Source: Microbulbifer sp. A4B17 (lineage in GTDB: Bacteria; Pseudomonadota; Gammaproteobacteria; Pseudomonadales; Cellvibrionaceae). From it: a stretch of DNA of 64,000 bases. The position numbers were made by a program, and so were the translations under genes. Location: positions 3,482,501 through 3,546,500 of the forward strand of contig NZ_CP029064.1 of NCBI RefSeq assembly GCF_003076275.1, read 5' to 3'. The stretch's first letter is position 1, and every line of letters begins with the position of its first letter. Positions 37,084 through 47,095 of this stretch are shown piece after piece. The notes beneath the pieces are model-generated. The model searched no databases. It saw only the letters and a program-made list of their open reading frames with translations, and was not told the DNA's origin.

Positions 37084-40000
37084 CTAAGCTACTTGGAAAT
37101 TACAGGCAATCACCGTCTCTACTTCCTCCTGAGAGCCGCTAGAGAACTGAGATTCACCCATAGGTTCACCTCCAAAAGCAGCCATCGCATTGACTAGGCT
37201 ATCTGTCATATCCGCTTGAAGCGCTGAGTCAGATGTCACAATAGAACTTTCATCAACTCCGACCTCAAACCCATCACATTCAGCAACTTCTTCCTGGCTA
37301 GGCTCAACCAAAGCACTAGCCATAAAGTTACTGCTAGCAACAACATCCGAAGTTGGGAGTGCCGCAAGAAGACCAGGAATGCTAGAGGCTGGTATCGCAC
37401 TCCCGCCATCATTTGGCTGCACATAACTGATGGCATTGTCCCCACCCAAGAAATGCCCTTGGACACGCAACTGCTGATTTAGATCAGAATCAATAAGAAT
37501 TACTAAATCATCACCATCCTGATGGAAACTAAGTTGCTCTCTTGTAATACCATCGGTAAGCATTATCCAATCTGTACCACCGCCAGTATTATCAATCGTA
37601 TCAACACCCCCATTTATTCCAAAATAGTAGTCATCATCTCCTAAACCACCAACTAAAATATCATTGCCACCTTCACCGGATAAAATGTCATTGTCATTTC
37701 CACCGTAGAGCAAGTCGTCGCCATCTCCTCCAACAAGCCAATCACTACCATCGCCTCCATCAAGGGTGTCACTCTCATCTTCACCATACATTTGATCATC
37801 ACCCTCTCCACCATATAATGTGTCTTTGCCTGAGCCACTTCCAGAGCCATTTCCACCAACAAGCGTATCAGCGTCAGCTCCCCCTAGAAGCTCATCGTCA
37901 CCTCCAAAGCCATACAATGTGTCGCTACCAGCAAAACCACTAATTTGATCATTGTCAGACGTGCCTAATAGCTGCTCGCTATTTGCAGTGCCTTCAATAA
38001 CACTATCAAACTCAATACCACCGTTGTCTGTGCCACCGTTGTCTGTGCCACCGTTGTCTGTCGGCAAAGGAACAAGTAAATTGGTAATATTAGCGGCAGA
38101 GATTGAATAAGTACCATTATCTGACCATATCGCGCTAATAGCTTTTTCTCCGCCTTCAAAGTGCCCCAAAACTCGAATTTTCTGATTCATATCAGAATCA
38201 ATCAATATTAGAAGATCAATTCCATCTTGATGGAAGCTCAACTGCTCATGGGTAATACCATCCCAGAAAAGTACTAAGTCAGTTCCACCACCAGTGTTAT
38301 CAATGGTATCTACACCATTATTTGTGTAAATGTGATATTGATCATTACCCGAGCCTCCGGCTAGAAAATCATCTCCATCCTCACCGAACAGGATGTCATC
38401 TCCATCCTCACCGTAGAGCGTATCATTACCAGAGTTACTATTGTGACCGGTTCCTCCGCTGAGGTAATCATCCCCCTCTCCACCGAGAATTTCATCATCA
38501 CCCGCCATCCCAAATAAAGTGTCATTGCCCTCAAGCCCATTAACTTGATCATTGCCCGATGTACCCTGCAGGTTCTCATCATCACTTGACGTGCCTTCGA
38601 TAACCGCATCAAAGTCACTACTACCTGCAGCAACAATCTGGTTAATTTCACTCCCAGTGAGTGCGAACTCCTGATTCAAGGGATCATCTCCATTGGGCTG
38701 GACATAATCAATCGCATAATCACCTCCCAAGAAGTGATTCAGTATTCGGACAGACTGCTCTGAATCCTCATCAACCAGTATCAGTAAGTCATCACCCTCA
38801 CGCTGGAAACTCAAACGATCCCGGCCAATCCCACCATTAAAGAAGAGCCAATCTTCACCACCGCCGGTGTTATCGATTACATCCTGGCCACCACCAGGAT
38901 AGTAGACATAACGATCATCTCCTTCACCGCCAATAAGGTGTTCACTCAGTTCTCTATAACCCCACAGAGTGTCATCCCCAGAGGTGCCATAAGTAATCAC
39001 ACGGCTTTCTATTTGAGCTAGGTCTAGAGTAGAGCCATCATCAAATATAATCTCATTGATTTTATGGTGATCCGTAAGGCCGCTAAACCAATCGGTAACA
39101 CGAATAGAATCTGAACCGTTGCTATGAGCAATCAACATATCATTGCCATGCCGTTCAAATTTGAGGTCAACCTGGGAAATACCTGCACCAAATCGAATAG
39201 AGTCTGAAGATGGATCAATATCACTCGAATCCTCGCCATAACGACGCTCAGTCAAGATATCCTGCCCATCTCCCAAATTGAAGCGATACTCATCGTCACC
39301 AAACGAACCATATAAAGTATCGTTACCTGTACCGCCTTCGAGGATATTGTTATTTTGAGTACCGTAGTAACTGTAGGCAGAAATAACATCATCACCAGCG
39401 CCACCGATTAAGGTATCACTACCCTCACCGTTAATAATGTCATTGCCTTCACCGCCATCCAACAGCCCTGAGCCGGTTAATGTGTCAGCGCCAGCGTCAC
39501 CAGATAAAGTACCATTACCACTCAGCTGGTCATTACCTTCACCGCCATAAATCGTATTTGCTCCAGAGTAATCCTCAATAACATCATTCCCTTCATCACC
39601 GTAAAGCTGATCGTCACCGCTGTTGCCATAAATTGTATCGGCATCTTCGCCACCGTGAATCTCGTCATTTCCAATGCCGCCAAATAGTTGATCCTGACCT
39701 GCTGCACCAGAAATGACATCATCACCATTTTGACCATAAACAATATCGCTACCGCTTCCAGCTACAATAGTGTCATCATCCGCGTGGCCATAAATACTAT
39801 CAGTGCCATCCGTGCCCAGAAGCGCTTGCTGTTTTATTTCTTCATAATTCCAGGAAGTTGAATCAGCAAAAACAATACTGTCGATGCCCGATCCAGCCAC
39901 GGATTCGGTCTGAGATGAGAACTGGTCTGTGATACGGATACTATCTCCAGAAACGGAGTTAGTGATGACCAAATCGTTACCGTCACGGCGTAAAACAAGG

Positions 40001-43000
40001 TCTTCTGGGTTCACGTCAGTAAATTCCAAGCGATCTGAATCACCGCCTTGATCATCTATATGATCGACACCGTCTCCCATACTAAAGCGATATACATCAC
40101 TTTCTGCGAGCCCTTTCAGCTCATCATTTCCGGTACCACCAATTAGCAGGTCACTGCCCTGGCCATTCAAGATATCATTGCCATCACCACCGCTAAGCTC
40201 ACCGCTTCCAATCAGCGTATCGTCACCGGTATCACCATAGAGACGACTGAAGCCAGAACCACCGTCGAGATAGTCGTTACCTTCGCCACCATAAAGATCA
40301 TCATCTCCATCTTCTCCATAGATTTGGTCAGCACCTTCACCACCAGAAATAATGTCATTACCAATGGCACCATAGATAGTGTCATCTCCTTTTCCGGCAT
40401 CGATAGTATCTGCATCTGCATGACCAAAAATTTCATCAGCCTCATCGGTACCAGCTAATACACTTTGTTTTATTTGCTCGTAATCCCAAACTGAACCATT
40501 TGCAAATGCAATGCTATTAACACCTGATACACTCACGGCACCTGCTGCTGTCGCAAACTGATCTCGTACACGAATAGTGTCTGAAGTAGAAACATTGGTA
40601 ATTAAAAGGTCAGTACCATCCCGACGTAACAGGACGTCTTCAGGGTTTACATCGGTAAAATCAATACGGTCCTGATCGCCAGCGCTATCCGTAATTAAAT
40701 CTGAACCATCACCTATCGAGAATTGATAAGTATCGCTACCACTGCCACCAATAAGAGTATCATCGCCACCATTACCAATAAGCAAATCATCAGAACTATA
40801 TGCTTCAATAGTGTTTGATTCGCTATCACCTAGTAGCACTTTTGCTTTGAGATCTTCGAGCGTCCAAATTGCACCTGAGCTAAATTCAACTCGATCTACC
40901 GCAGAGCCAGTAAATCCTTCATTTACAAAGAAATCTTTTACTGTAACAGCATCATTCGCACTATACCTAATAACCAAGTCATCGCCGCTGCGTTCTACGG
41001 CCACAGAAGACTCAGAGACAGTTTCATCGAAGCGTACCGTCTCAGTGGTAGCAATATCTTGCTCCCCAGTAATTATCTGATCTTGACCATCACCCAAAGA
41101 GAACAAATAGGTATCACTTCCACCATTACCTATCAGGGTATCATTACCCTGTTCACCATTTATGATGTCATCGGATTCATAGCCAGAAATAGTTTCTGAA
41201 GCTGTTGTTCCTGTTAGAACCAGCTGTTTGACTTGAGAGACATCCCAATTAGTTCCATCAGTAAAACTAATCGTGGAAATTTTTTCTCCAGAAGAGTCAA
41301 AATAATCTGTGATGGTAACCGAGCTATCCCCATCTACAACAGAGAGTACCAAGTCATTTTCAGAACGAATAGCCTTAACTGATTCAGGGAGAATATCAGC
41401 ACTAAATTGCAGCTGGTTGTTTTCGCTACTTAAATCGATTATCTGATCGTGACCTCCATTAGCACCGACCAAATACACATCATCACCGCTTCCACCTTCC
41501 AGAACATCATCACCATAGCCACCTTCAAGGCTATCGTCACCTGCACCACCGATCAGATAATCATTGCCACTACCACCCTCAAGAATATCATTACTATTGT
41601 TATAACCTTTAATTATATTATCGGCATCATCACCAATTAAAACCATTGCTTTAATATCATCAACACTCCACACCAAGTCACCGCCATAAAATTCAATTTG
41701 ATCAATCGCAGTTACAGTAGATGCATCACTGGCAAAATAATTAGTAATAGAAACCGTATCTCCCGTATCACTATTTTCTAAGATGAGATCATCACCACTT
41801 CGAGTAACAACCATCCTATAAGGGCTAATATCATCGGAAAAAGCAATAGTGCTAAAACCTGTATCACTACTGTTGTCAATGATGTCCTGGCCGTGATTAA
41901 GCCCAAAGTAGTATTTGTCTGAGCCTGCACCTCCGGACAAGGTATCATTACCTTCACCACCGATTAATAAATCATTGCCATTGCCACCTTGCAGGTTATC
42001 ATCACCGGCATCACCAGCAATGTAATCATCTCCTTCTCCACCTTGTACATTATCAGCTCCTTCACCACCATAAAGAAAGTCGTTTCCATCAGAACCACTT
42101 AATACATCACTACCCTCACCACCAAATACAATATCGTCACCTTCGCCACCATCGATAGTATCTACACCAGACTCACCACTTATCAAATCCATACCGGTAC
42201 CACCGGAAAGAGTGTCATCCGAAGAAGTTCCATCAATTATTTCATCATCAGCACTAATACCAGAGGTGTCTCCTACTGCACCTTCAGGCAAATCAAGATC
42301 TTCACCCGGGGTTGCAACCAAATTTGATTCGGTAGCAAAACTAGGTTCATGCGAAAGAAGGGTACCATCTGGTAGTAAAATGTGCTCCATGGTGGCTCCT
42401 GCGGGCACTAGATAGGAACCATCTTCCGCAGGAACCCCAGCCATTACTTCACCTGAGTCAGAAGTGTAATAAGTTAAGGCACCAGTTAAAGATATTGCGC
42501 CTCTTTGAAGCCAGGTAGAAGGATCAATAGGATCAACGCCTTCTGTAGAGGCATCTACTGAAATCAATTGACCCGCATACCAAGCCATGAAAGTCGTACC
42601 GCTTTCCGCAGTTGAATCATCATTAACAGTACTTTGTGCAAAGGCAGACCCAGTGCCAGTGGAAGCAAATAGAGCAGAGCTACCCACAACAGAACTGCCA
42701 GTAGAAAAAGTGGAAGATTGTGAGCTCTCAGATCTATTATTTGCTATACGAGTGCCAATATTTAACGCCTGATACTGTAAATTGGAGGCGATATACTCCC
42801 CGGTTAGCTCTTCACCGTTAAGATATATATCTATCGAATCGCCTTTTATGGATACGGCATTATTATCGCCATAAATTAGCAACAAAGCACTTCCATACTG
42901 ATATAGATTAGCCGTATCTAGAGAAGCTCCATCAATATAAACTTCATTATTTCCTGAGTAATCAATAATATCATCAAGCCCATCTCCAGCACTCAATGAA

Positions 43001-46000
43001 TATGTATCATTACCGTAACCGCCAAACATATAATCTCTACCATGACCACCGGCTATCCAGTCATTTCCATTTCCACCAACAAGGACATCATTTTCAGAGC
43101 CACCGATTAGCGTGTCATCTCCCACGCCCCCAAATAAATAGTCTGAACCACTACCGCCATCTAACCAGTCAGAACCATTTCCAGACAAAAGAACATCTGC
43201 TCCAGCGCCACCTAGCAGAATATTGTATTCACTAGTATCTGTATTCCAGTAATCCTGAATATGGTCATTACCGTCTCCACCCTCTAGGTAATCGTTACCT
43301 TTTGCCCCTTGAAGCTTGTCATCTCCTTCCCCACCAAATAAGGTATCATCGCCATCTTCACCGTAGAGTTTATCGTTATCTGCACCACCCTCTATACGAT
43401 CATTACCTTCACCACCTGCAATGAAATCCTCTCCAGAATCACCCAACAGGGTATCTTCACCATTACCTCCGTATATAGTGTCGTCACCTGCCTCGCCATT
43501 TATATAATCATTACCACCTAGGTCTTCGAACCACCCATCATCACCTGAAATTCTGTCATCCCCTGCACCAGCATAAATCACATCATCTCCGCCACCACCA
43601 ATTACAAGGTCATCACCTGCACCAGAATAAATTAAATCGGCACCATGCATTTCTACAGGCACATCTTGGCCAAGCGATCCTTGCCAATTAGTTAAAGCAT
43701 CTGCATGAGCAATATCACCCCAGATTTCATCGTTGCCATCACCAGCAATAATTGTATCCTCACCTGCCCCCCCCCAAACAGAATTGTTGCCGTTACCCGC
43801 ATCTATTACGTCGTTATAGTTTTTATTTTGATCAACTATATCCTGAAGACGATAAGAGAAGATATAACCTACTTGCTTTCCATCCTCGTCAAAACTTGAC
43901 TCGACATATATACGCCCATCACCAAAAAGATTGTCATTACCATCTCCACTTTGAATGAAATCAGAACCACTACCACCTGCAAGAGCGGCGTCACCAATTT
44001 CTGTCGAGATGAGGTAGTCGTCACCACCACCACCATCCATGGTTTTAGCACCTTCAGAATGACTAATTAAAGTATCACTCCCGTCACCATCATCTTCTAG
44101 TGATTCATCAAAATAGACTTCATCGCCAAATAAATAAATATCTCCACCGCTGTGCTCGAGGAAATCGTCACCATTCCCGCCACCTGCAAGCCCCCAGTCA
44201 ATCGCACCAATTTTTATTGTGTCATTCCCATCATGCCCATGCAGCATAGGCCTATTAAACACGGGGCTAGCGCCAGACTCAGATATCAAGATATCATCAT
44301 TATATCCACCAACAAACAGCCAGTTGATATCTCTGCCACCATTTTCGAACTCGGGATGCTCATCACTAATCAAGCTTGCATCAAAATGTATAGATTTCGA
44401 GTTAACTTCATCGCTACGCTCTAAATTCCCAAAACCTATCCAGTCTGGATGTATATCTCCGTCGTTATCCAGATCACCATCACCAACTATAAGAATATCC
44501 GAGGGAATTTCAGGTTCATCTACTTCTTCTTTATAATCACTAAGGGTAATCCCGAAATCCTCAACCTCAGCATTTTCTACAGTGACAGTTCCAACTTTAC
44601 CAGAAGCATCTTTATAGGTAATTACAAAACCGCTTTCGAATTTAACGAGCTGAATATCTTCATCTTCATTTATAAATATATCACTAGCGTAAGAGACGCC
44701 TTCTAGGCTAGTAATAGTTTCACTTTCAATGGTTATCGAGTTGCCAGCTGAAATATCAAAAATGAAGTCGTTACCGTCACCATAATAAAAAACGTACTCA
44801 TCCGCCCCCAAACCACCTTCTAGATAGTCATCCCCTTTATTTCCGGTTAGGATATCCATCCCATCCATACCATATAGATGATCTGACTCTCCACCACCTT
44901 CTATGGACTCACCAGCTTCACTACCAAACATATAACGTCTTGATACCTGAGAATTAGAGACGGAATCTACAGATACAATTGTCCCACTCTCAAAATCATA
45001 ATATTCAGAAGACTCATTGTGCCTTGGCTGTGAACCTGAAATAGTTTTTTCGATTAGAAGATATAGCATCTCAGCCCTATCTTGCAGATATGGTATTGTT
45101 AACTGGCCTTTGCCGGTATTTTGATCATAGAGATCCAATTGACCATTACTATTATGATCAGAATAAGCGCTTATATCATCACCAAGAACAAAAGGGGATA
45201 AGCTATGCAGAGCATAACGATAACCAATACTATTCTCCGCCTCATTAAACAAATCGCTAACTGACACATTGCATAGAAGCTTGAAGTCTGTGTTCAAATC
45301 ACCTTGCGACTTAATCTCATCAAAAATGTGATGTGCATTAGTTCGGAAGTCATCAGCATCCACTGTACCAAAATCAAATCCGTACAGCTCTCCTAGTTTA
45401 TCAACAAGCTCATAGATGTTAAAATCTGCCACATGACTAAAAGCCTCGTGAGCAAGACTCCCTTTCATCATCTGACTCAGAAGAGTATTCCAAGACCAGT
45501 CCATTAGAGCTGGACCAGCAAGATCTAGTGCACCCTCATAGGCCTCCATCACCTCTTCATATATATTTTCCCAGCTTCCCCTATCTACAGAAAGCAGGTC
45601 AGCAAATATCAACAAGTCGTCGGCTAATGGCTTAGTCTCAAATTTTGCTAGAGAGGTAACTACTTCTTTAGCTGCAACGGAGAAGGCCTCAAAAGCGAAT
45701 AAGATGTTTCTAAAGTCGTCTACAGTATCAAAACTACCTTTGTCTCCTACGGATAACAATCTATAGCTCTCATCCGATAGTGAGCCTGGCTGACTAAACA
45801 TAGAAAACAGAATAGATCCAGACCAAGCTGCTCCGCCGCCATTCGCAGCGTTAACTCCAGAATCATTAGATTCGATATCTTTAAATACTATGCTAAGAGC
45901 TTGAGTAGCATCCCGATCTGCAATTTCGCTCAATTCAGGAAGCTTATGGCCAAATTCTTCACTCAAAATTTCATTAACTATCACATTCCCAGCAATAGCA

Positions 46001-46329
46001 TTTGAGGCAGTCTGCATTAAATCTGCAATATCCTGCTCTAGGTAAGTATTACCGGTATGCAGCTCCAACTGCCTTTTAGTGTAAGTCCGGATTAACTTGG
46101 AAAATACACCCTGTCCTGTATTCACCATTACAGCACCCTTAAACCATACATGTACAGCATCTACGTATGATCTATCTTCGGGAGCCACCATTCCGCTTGC
46201 AAGGGCATCTCCAAGAACCTCAACTACTGCGTTATAGGCTAACTCCCAGTTATCCAGGTTGTTCTCACTAATTTCATCAACCGCATCCTGAATTTTTTGT
46301 AGTTGATCAGAATTAAAAACAAAAGCCAT
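37084..46329 (-). CDS. Giant RTX (haemolysin-type calcium-binding repeat) protein, T1SS substrate
   Basis: A 3081-residue acidic protein. Residues 1-465 form a helical N-terminal domain without an enzyme motif I recognise; its end (SLSPFVLGDDISAYSDHNSN) resembles the lead-in of large RTX proteins. Nonapeptide repeats GGxGxDxLx begin near 467 and recur to about 2985. At least nine modules of the type xYxFxxGDGxDxIxD followed by a beta region occur near 1466, 1620, 1740, 1865, 2080, 2345, 2470, 2665 and 2900. A non-repeat, Ser-rich stretch interrupts at about 1140-1375. The acidic C-terminal 60 residues would hold the uncleaved T1SS signal; no Sec signal peptide is seen. A strong GGAGAG precedes the ATG, which overlaps the upstream stop by one base. 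Adhesin or toxin function is open. Confidence 0.88.
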   Translation of the reverse strand: MAFVFNSDQLQKIQDAVDEISENNLDNWELAYNAVVEVLGDALASGMVAPEDRSYVDAVHVWFKGAVMVNTGQGVFSKLIRTYTKRQLELHTGNTYLEQDIADLMQTASNAIAGNVIVNEILSEEFGHKLPELSEIADRDATQALSIVFKDIESNDSGVNAANGGGAAWSGSILFSMFSQPGSLSDESYRLLSVGDKGSFDTVDDFRNILFAFEAFSVAAKEVVTSLAKFETKPLADDLLIFADLLSVDRGSWENIYEEVMEAYEGALDLAGPALMDWSWNTLLSQMMKGSLAHEAFSHVADFNIYELVDKLGELYGFDFGTVDADDFRTNAHHIFDEIKSQGDLNTDFKLLCNVSVSDLFNEAENSIGYRYALHSLSPFVLGDDISAYSDHNSNGQLDLYDQNTGKGQLTIPYLQDRAEMLYLLIEKTISGSQPRHNESSEYYDFESGTIVSVDSVSNSQVSRRYMFGSEAGESIEGGGESDHLYGMDGMDILTGNKGDDYLEGGLGADEYVFYYGDGNDFIFDISAGNSITIESETITSLEGVSYASDIFINEDEDIQLVKFESGFVITYKDASGKVGTVTVENAEVEDFGITLSDYKEEVDEPEIPSDILIVGDGDLDNDGDIHPDWIGFGNLERSDEVNSKSIHFDASLISDEHPEFENGGRDINWLFVGGYNDDILISESGASPVFNRPMLHGHDGNDTIKIGAIDWGLAGGGNGDDFLEHSGGDIYLFGDEVYFDESLEDDGDGSDTLISHSEGAKTMDGGGGDDYLISTEIGDAALAGGSGSDFIQSGDGNDNLFGDGRIYVESSFDEDGKQVGYIFSYRLQDIVDQNKNYNDVIDAGNGNNSVWGGAGEDTIIAGDGNDEIWGDIAHADALTNWQGSLGQDVPVEMHGADLIYSGAGDDLVIGGGGDDVIYAGAGDDRISGDDGWFEDLGGNDYINGEAGDDTIYGGNGEDTLLGDSGEDFIAGGEGNDRIEGGADNDKLYGEDGDDTLFGGEGDDKLQGAKGNDYLEGGDGNDHIQDYWNTDTSEYNILLGGAGADVLLSGNGSDWLDGGSGSDYLFGGVGDDTLIGGSENDVLVGGNGNDWIAGGHGRDYMFGGYGNDTYSLSAGDGLDDIIDYSGNNEVYIDGASLDTANLYQYGSALLLIYGDNNAVSIKGDSIDIYLNGEELTGEYIASNLQYQALNIGTRIANNRSESSQSSTFSTGSSVVGSSALFASTGTGSAFAQSTVNDDSTAESGTTFMAWYAGQLISVDASTEGVDPIDPSTWLQRGAISLTGALTYYTSDSGEVMAGVPAEDGSYLVPAGATMEHILLPDGTLLSHEPSFATESNLVATPGEDLDLPEGAVGDTSGISADDEIIDGTSSDDTLSGGTGMDLISGESGVDTIDGGEGDDIVFGGEGSDVLSGSDGNDFLYGGEGADNVQGGEGDDYIAGDAGDDNLQGGNGNDLLIGGEGNDTLSGGAGSDKYYFGLNHGQDIIDNSSDTGFSTIAFSDDISPYRMVVTRSGDDLILENSDTGDTVSITNYFASDASTVTAIDQIEFYGGDLVWSVDDIKAMVLIGDDADNIIKGYNNSNDILEGGSGNDYLIGGAGDDSLEGGYGDDVLEGGSGDDVYLVGANGGHDQIIDLSSENNQLQFSADILPESVKAIRSENDLVLSVVDGDSSVTITDYFDSSGEKISTISFTDGTNWDVSQVKQLVLTGTTASETISGYESDDIINGEQGNDTLIGNGGSDTYLFSLGDGQDQIITGEQDIATTETVRFDETVSESSVAVERSGDDLVIRYSANDAVTVKDFFVNEGFTGSAVDRVEFSSGAIWTLEDLKAKVLLGDSESNTIEAYSSDDLLIGNGGDDTLIGGSGSDTYQFSIGDGSDLITDSAGDQDRIDFTDVNPEDVLLRRDGTDLLITNVSTSDTIRVRDQFATAAGAVSVSGVNSIAFANGSVWDYEQIKQSVLAGTDEADEIFGHADADTIDAGKGDDTIYGAIGNDIISGGEGADQIYGEDGDDDLYGGEGNDYLDGGSGFSRLYGDTGDDTLIGSGELSGGDGNDILNGQGSDLLIGGTGNDELKGLAESDVYRFSMGDGVDHIDDQGGDSDRLEFTDVNPEDLVLRRDGNDLVITNSVSGDSIRITDQFSSQTESVAGSGIDSIVFADSTSWNYEEIKQQALLGTDGTDSIYGHADDDTIVAGSGSDIVYGQNGDDVISGAAGQDQLFGGIGNDEIHGGEDADTIYGNSGDDQLYGDEGNDVIEDYSGANTIYGGEGNDQLSGNGTLSGDAGADTLTGSGLLDGGEGNDIINGEGSDTLIGGAGDDVISAYSYYGTQNNNILEGGTGNDTLYGSFGDDEYRFNLGDGQDILTERRYGEDSSDIDPSSDSIRFGAGISQVDLKFERHGNDMLIAHSNGSDSIRVTDWFSGLTDHHKINEIIFDDGSTLDLAQIESRVITYGTSGDDTLWGYRELSEHLIGGEGDDRYVYYPGGGQDVIDNTGGGEDWLFFNGGIGRDRLSFQREGDDLLILVDEDSEQSVRILNHFLGGDYAIDYVQPNGDDPLNQEFALTGSEINQIVAAGSSDFDAVIEGTSSDDENLQGTSGNDQVNGLEGNDTLFGMAGDDEILGGEGDDYLSGGTGHNSNSGNDTLYGEDGDDILFGEDGDDFLAGGSGNDQYHIYTNNGVDTIDNTGGGTDLVLFWDGITHEQLSFHQDGIDLLILIDSDMNQKIRVLGHFEGGEKAISAIWSDNGTYSISAANITNLLVPLPTDNGGTDNGGTDNGGIEFDSVIEGTANSEQLLGTSDNDQISGFAGSDTLYGFGGDDELLGGADADTLVGGNGSGSGSGKDTLYGGEGDDQMYGEDESDTLDGGDGSDWLVGGDGDDLLYGGNDNDILSGEGGNDILVGGLGDDDYYFGINGGVDTIDNTGGGTDWIMLTDGITREQLSFHQDGDDLVILIDSDLNQQLRVQGHFLGGDNAISYVQPNDGGSAIPASSIPGLLAALPTSDVVASSNFMASALVEPSQEEVAECDGFEVGVDESSIVTSDSALQADMTDSLVNAMAAFGGEPMGESQFSSGSQEEVETVIACNFQVA
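37620..44950 (-). repeat. RTX nonapeptide repeat region inside the giant secreted protein
   Basis: Degenerate 27-bp units encoding GGxGxDxLx (Ca-binding beta-roll) recur in blocks throughout this span, separated by non-repeat beta modules and one longer insertion. The same repetition creates long antisense open frames, which are not genes. Confidence 0.9.
38018..38061. repeat. In-frame 15-bp tandem repeat in the RTX gene
   Basis: The unit CCACCGTTGTCTGTG occurs nearly three times head to tail and encodes repeated T-D-N-G-G in the RTX protein. The copies are almost identical in DNA, so recent slippage is likely; length changes would keep the frame. Confidence 0.85.
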
Positions 46330-47054
46330 CAGTCACTCTCCTTTACTGACTGCAAAAAAACATCTAAATCTCTATATAATTCAGGAAAATACTCCATAAG
46401 AGACTCATTAAATTGAACTCCTGAACTTAAATTCTCATCGTAAATCAGTGAAAACCTGCAACGCCCCAAACTTCCATCTGAATGCATTAGATTAAACATT
46501 GGGTCTGAACACAATATGGTTAAAGGAGTCCCCTGTGGTGTAATTAGTGAAGGAGATGATGCTATATAGACCCATCCATAGCGTCGCCGAAACCCTACAA
46601 ACCCGTTATAGCTGTAATCTCGACCATCGAATGCATTTAAGTCGTCAACAACATTCTGATAGATATCCTGAAAGCCCTCGCCAAAGTTACGTCGCAACTC
46701 AAACATAATTCTTATTCGGCTATCTTTATTCGAGGAAAAATATTCATCCCTAAAGCCAAAATTTGGCCAAGCTATATTTATTTCAGCGAAAAGACCCCGA
46801 GACCTAAATCCACCAGATGCATTATATCTACGATCTATCTTTAACCTACCATGCTCATATTGATAAATCTCCAAACTCCCTCTAGGGAAATCTTTAGTAG
46901 GATTTAAATATTCAACAGTTGCTATTGGCGGCAACTCCTCAACAGGATATGATTGTTGCCCTTCACTTCTCTTATTTGAGGAAAAATAGTTGAACACAAT
47001 TAACAAAACAACCAAATATATAGCTGAACCTAACCAAAATATTCTTCTACTCAT
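46329..47054 (-). CDS. Unrecognised N-terminally anchored protein in the T1SS/RTX operon
   Basis: A 241-residue protein with one TM helix near the N-terminus (about 9-26, GSAIYLVVLLIVFNYF) and a positive start (MSRR), so the rest should lie in the periplasm. The soluble part has a beta-rich central region (LEIYQYEHGRLKIDRRY, GWVYIASSPS) and a Cys pair (CSDPMFNLMHSDGSLGRC, about 181-198) that could form a disulfide. No family is recognised. It lies between the HlyD adaptor (41-nt gap) and the giant RTX gene, with which it shares one base (TGATG), so translation is coupled. A role in export, retention or folding of the RTX protein is inference. Confidence 0.75.
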   Translation of the reverse strand: MSRRIFWLGSAIYLVVLLIVFNYFSSNKRSEGQQSYPVEELPPIATVEYLNPTKDFPRGSLEIYQYEHGRLKIDRRYNASGGFRSRGLFAEINIAWPNFGFRDEYFSSNKDSRIRIMFELRRNFGEGFQDIYQNVVDDLNAFDGRDYSYNGFVGFRRRYGWVYIASSPSLITPQGTPLTILCSDPMFNLMHSDGSLGRCRFSLIYDENLSSGVQFNESLMEYFPELYRDLDVFLQSVKESD

Positions 47055-47095
47055 ACCATCCCCAAATAAAAAATTTTCTTGAGACTATATCTAAA

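Noticed and set aside
40811..44706. Several plus-strand open frames inside the RTX gene
   Set aside because: They are antisense to the repetitive RTX coding sequence and have no starts with ribosome-binding sites; their composition mirrors the repeats.
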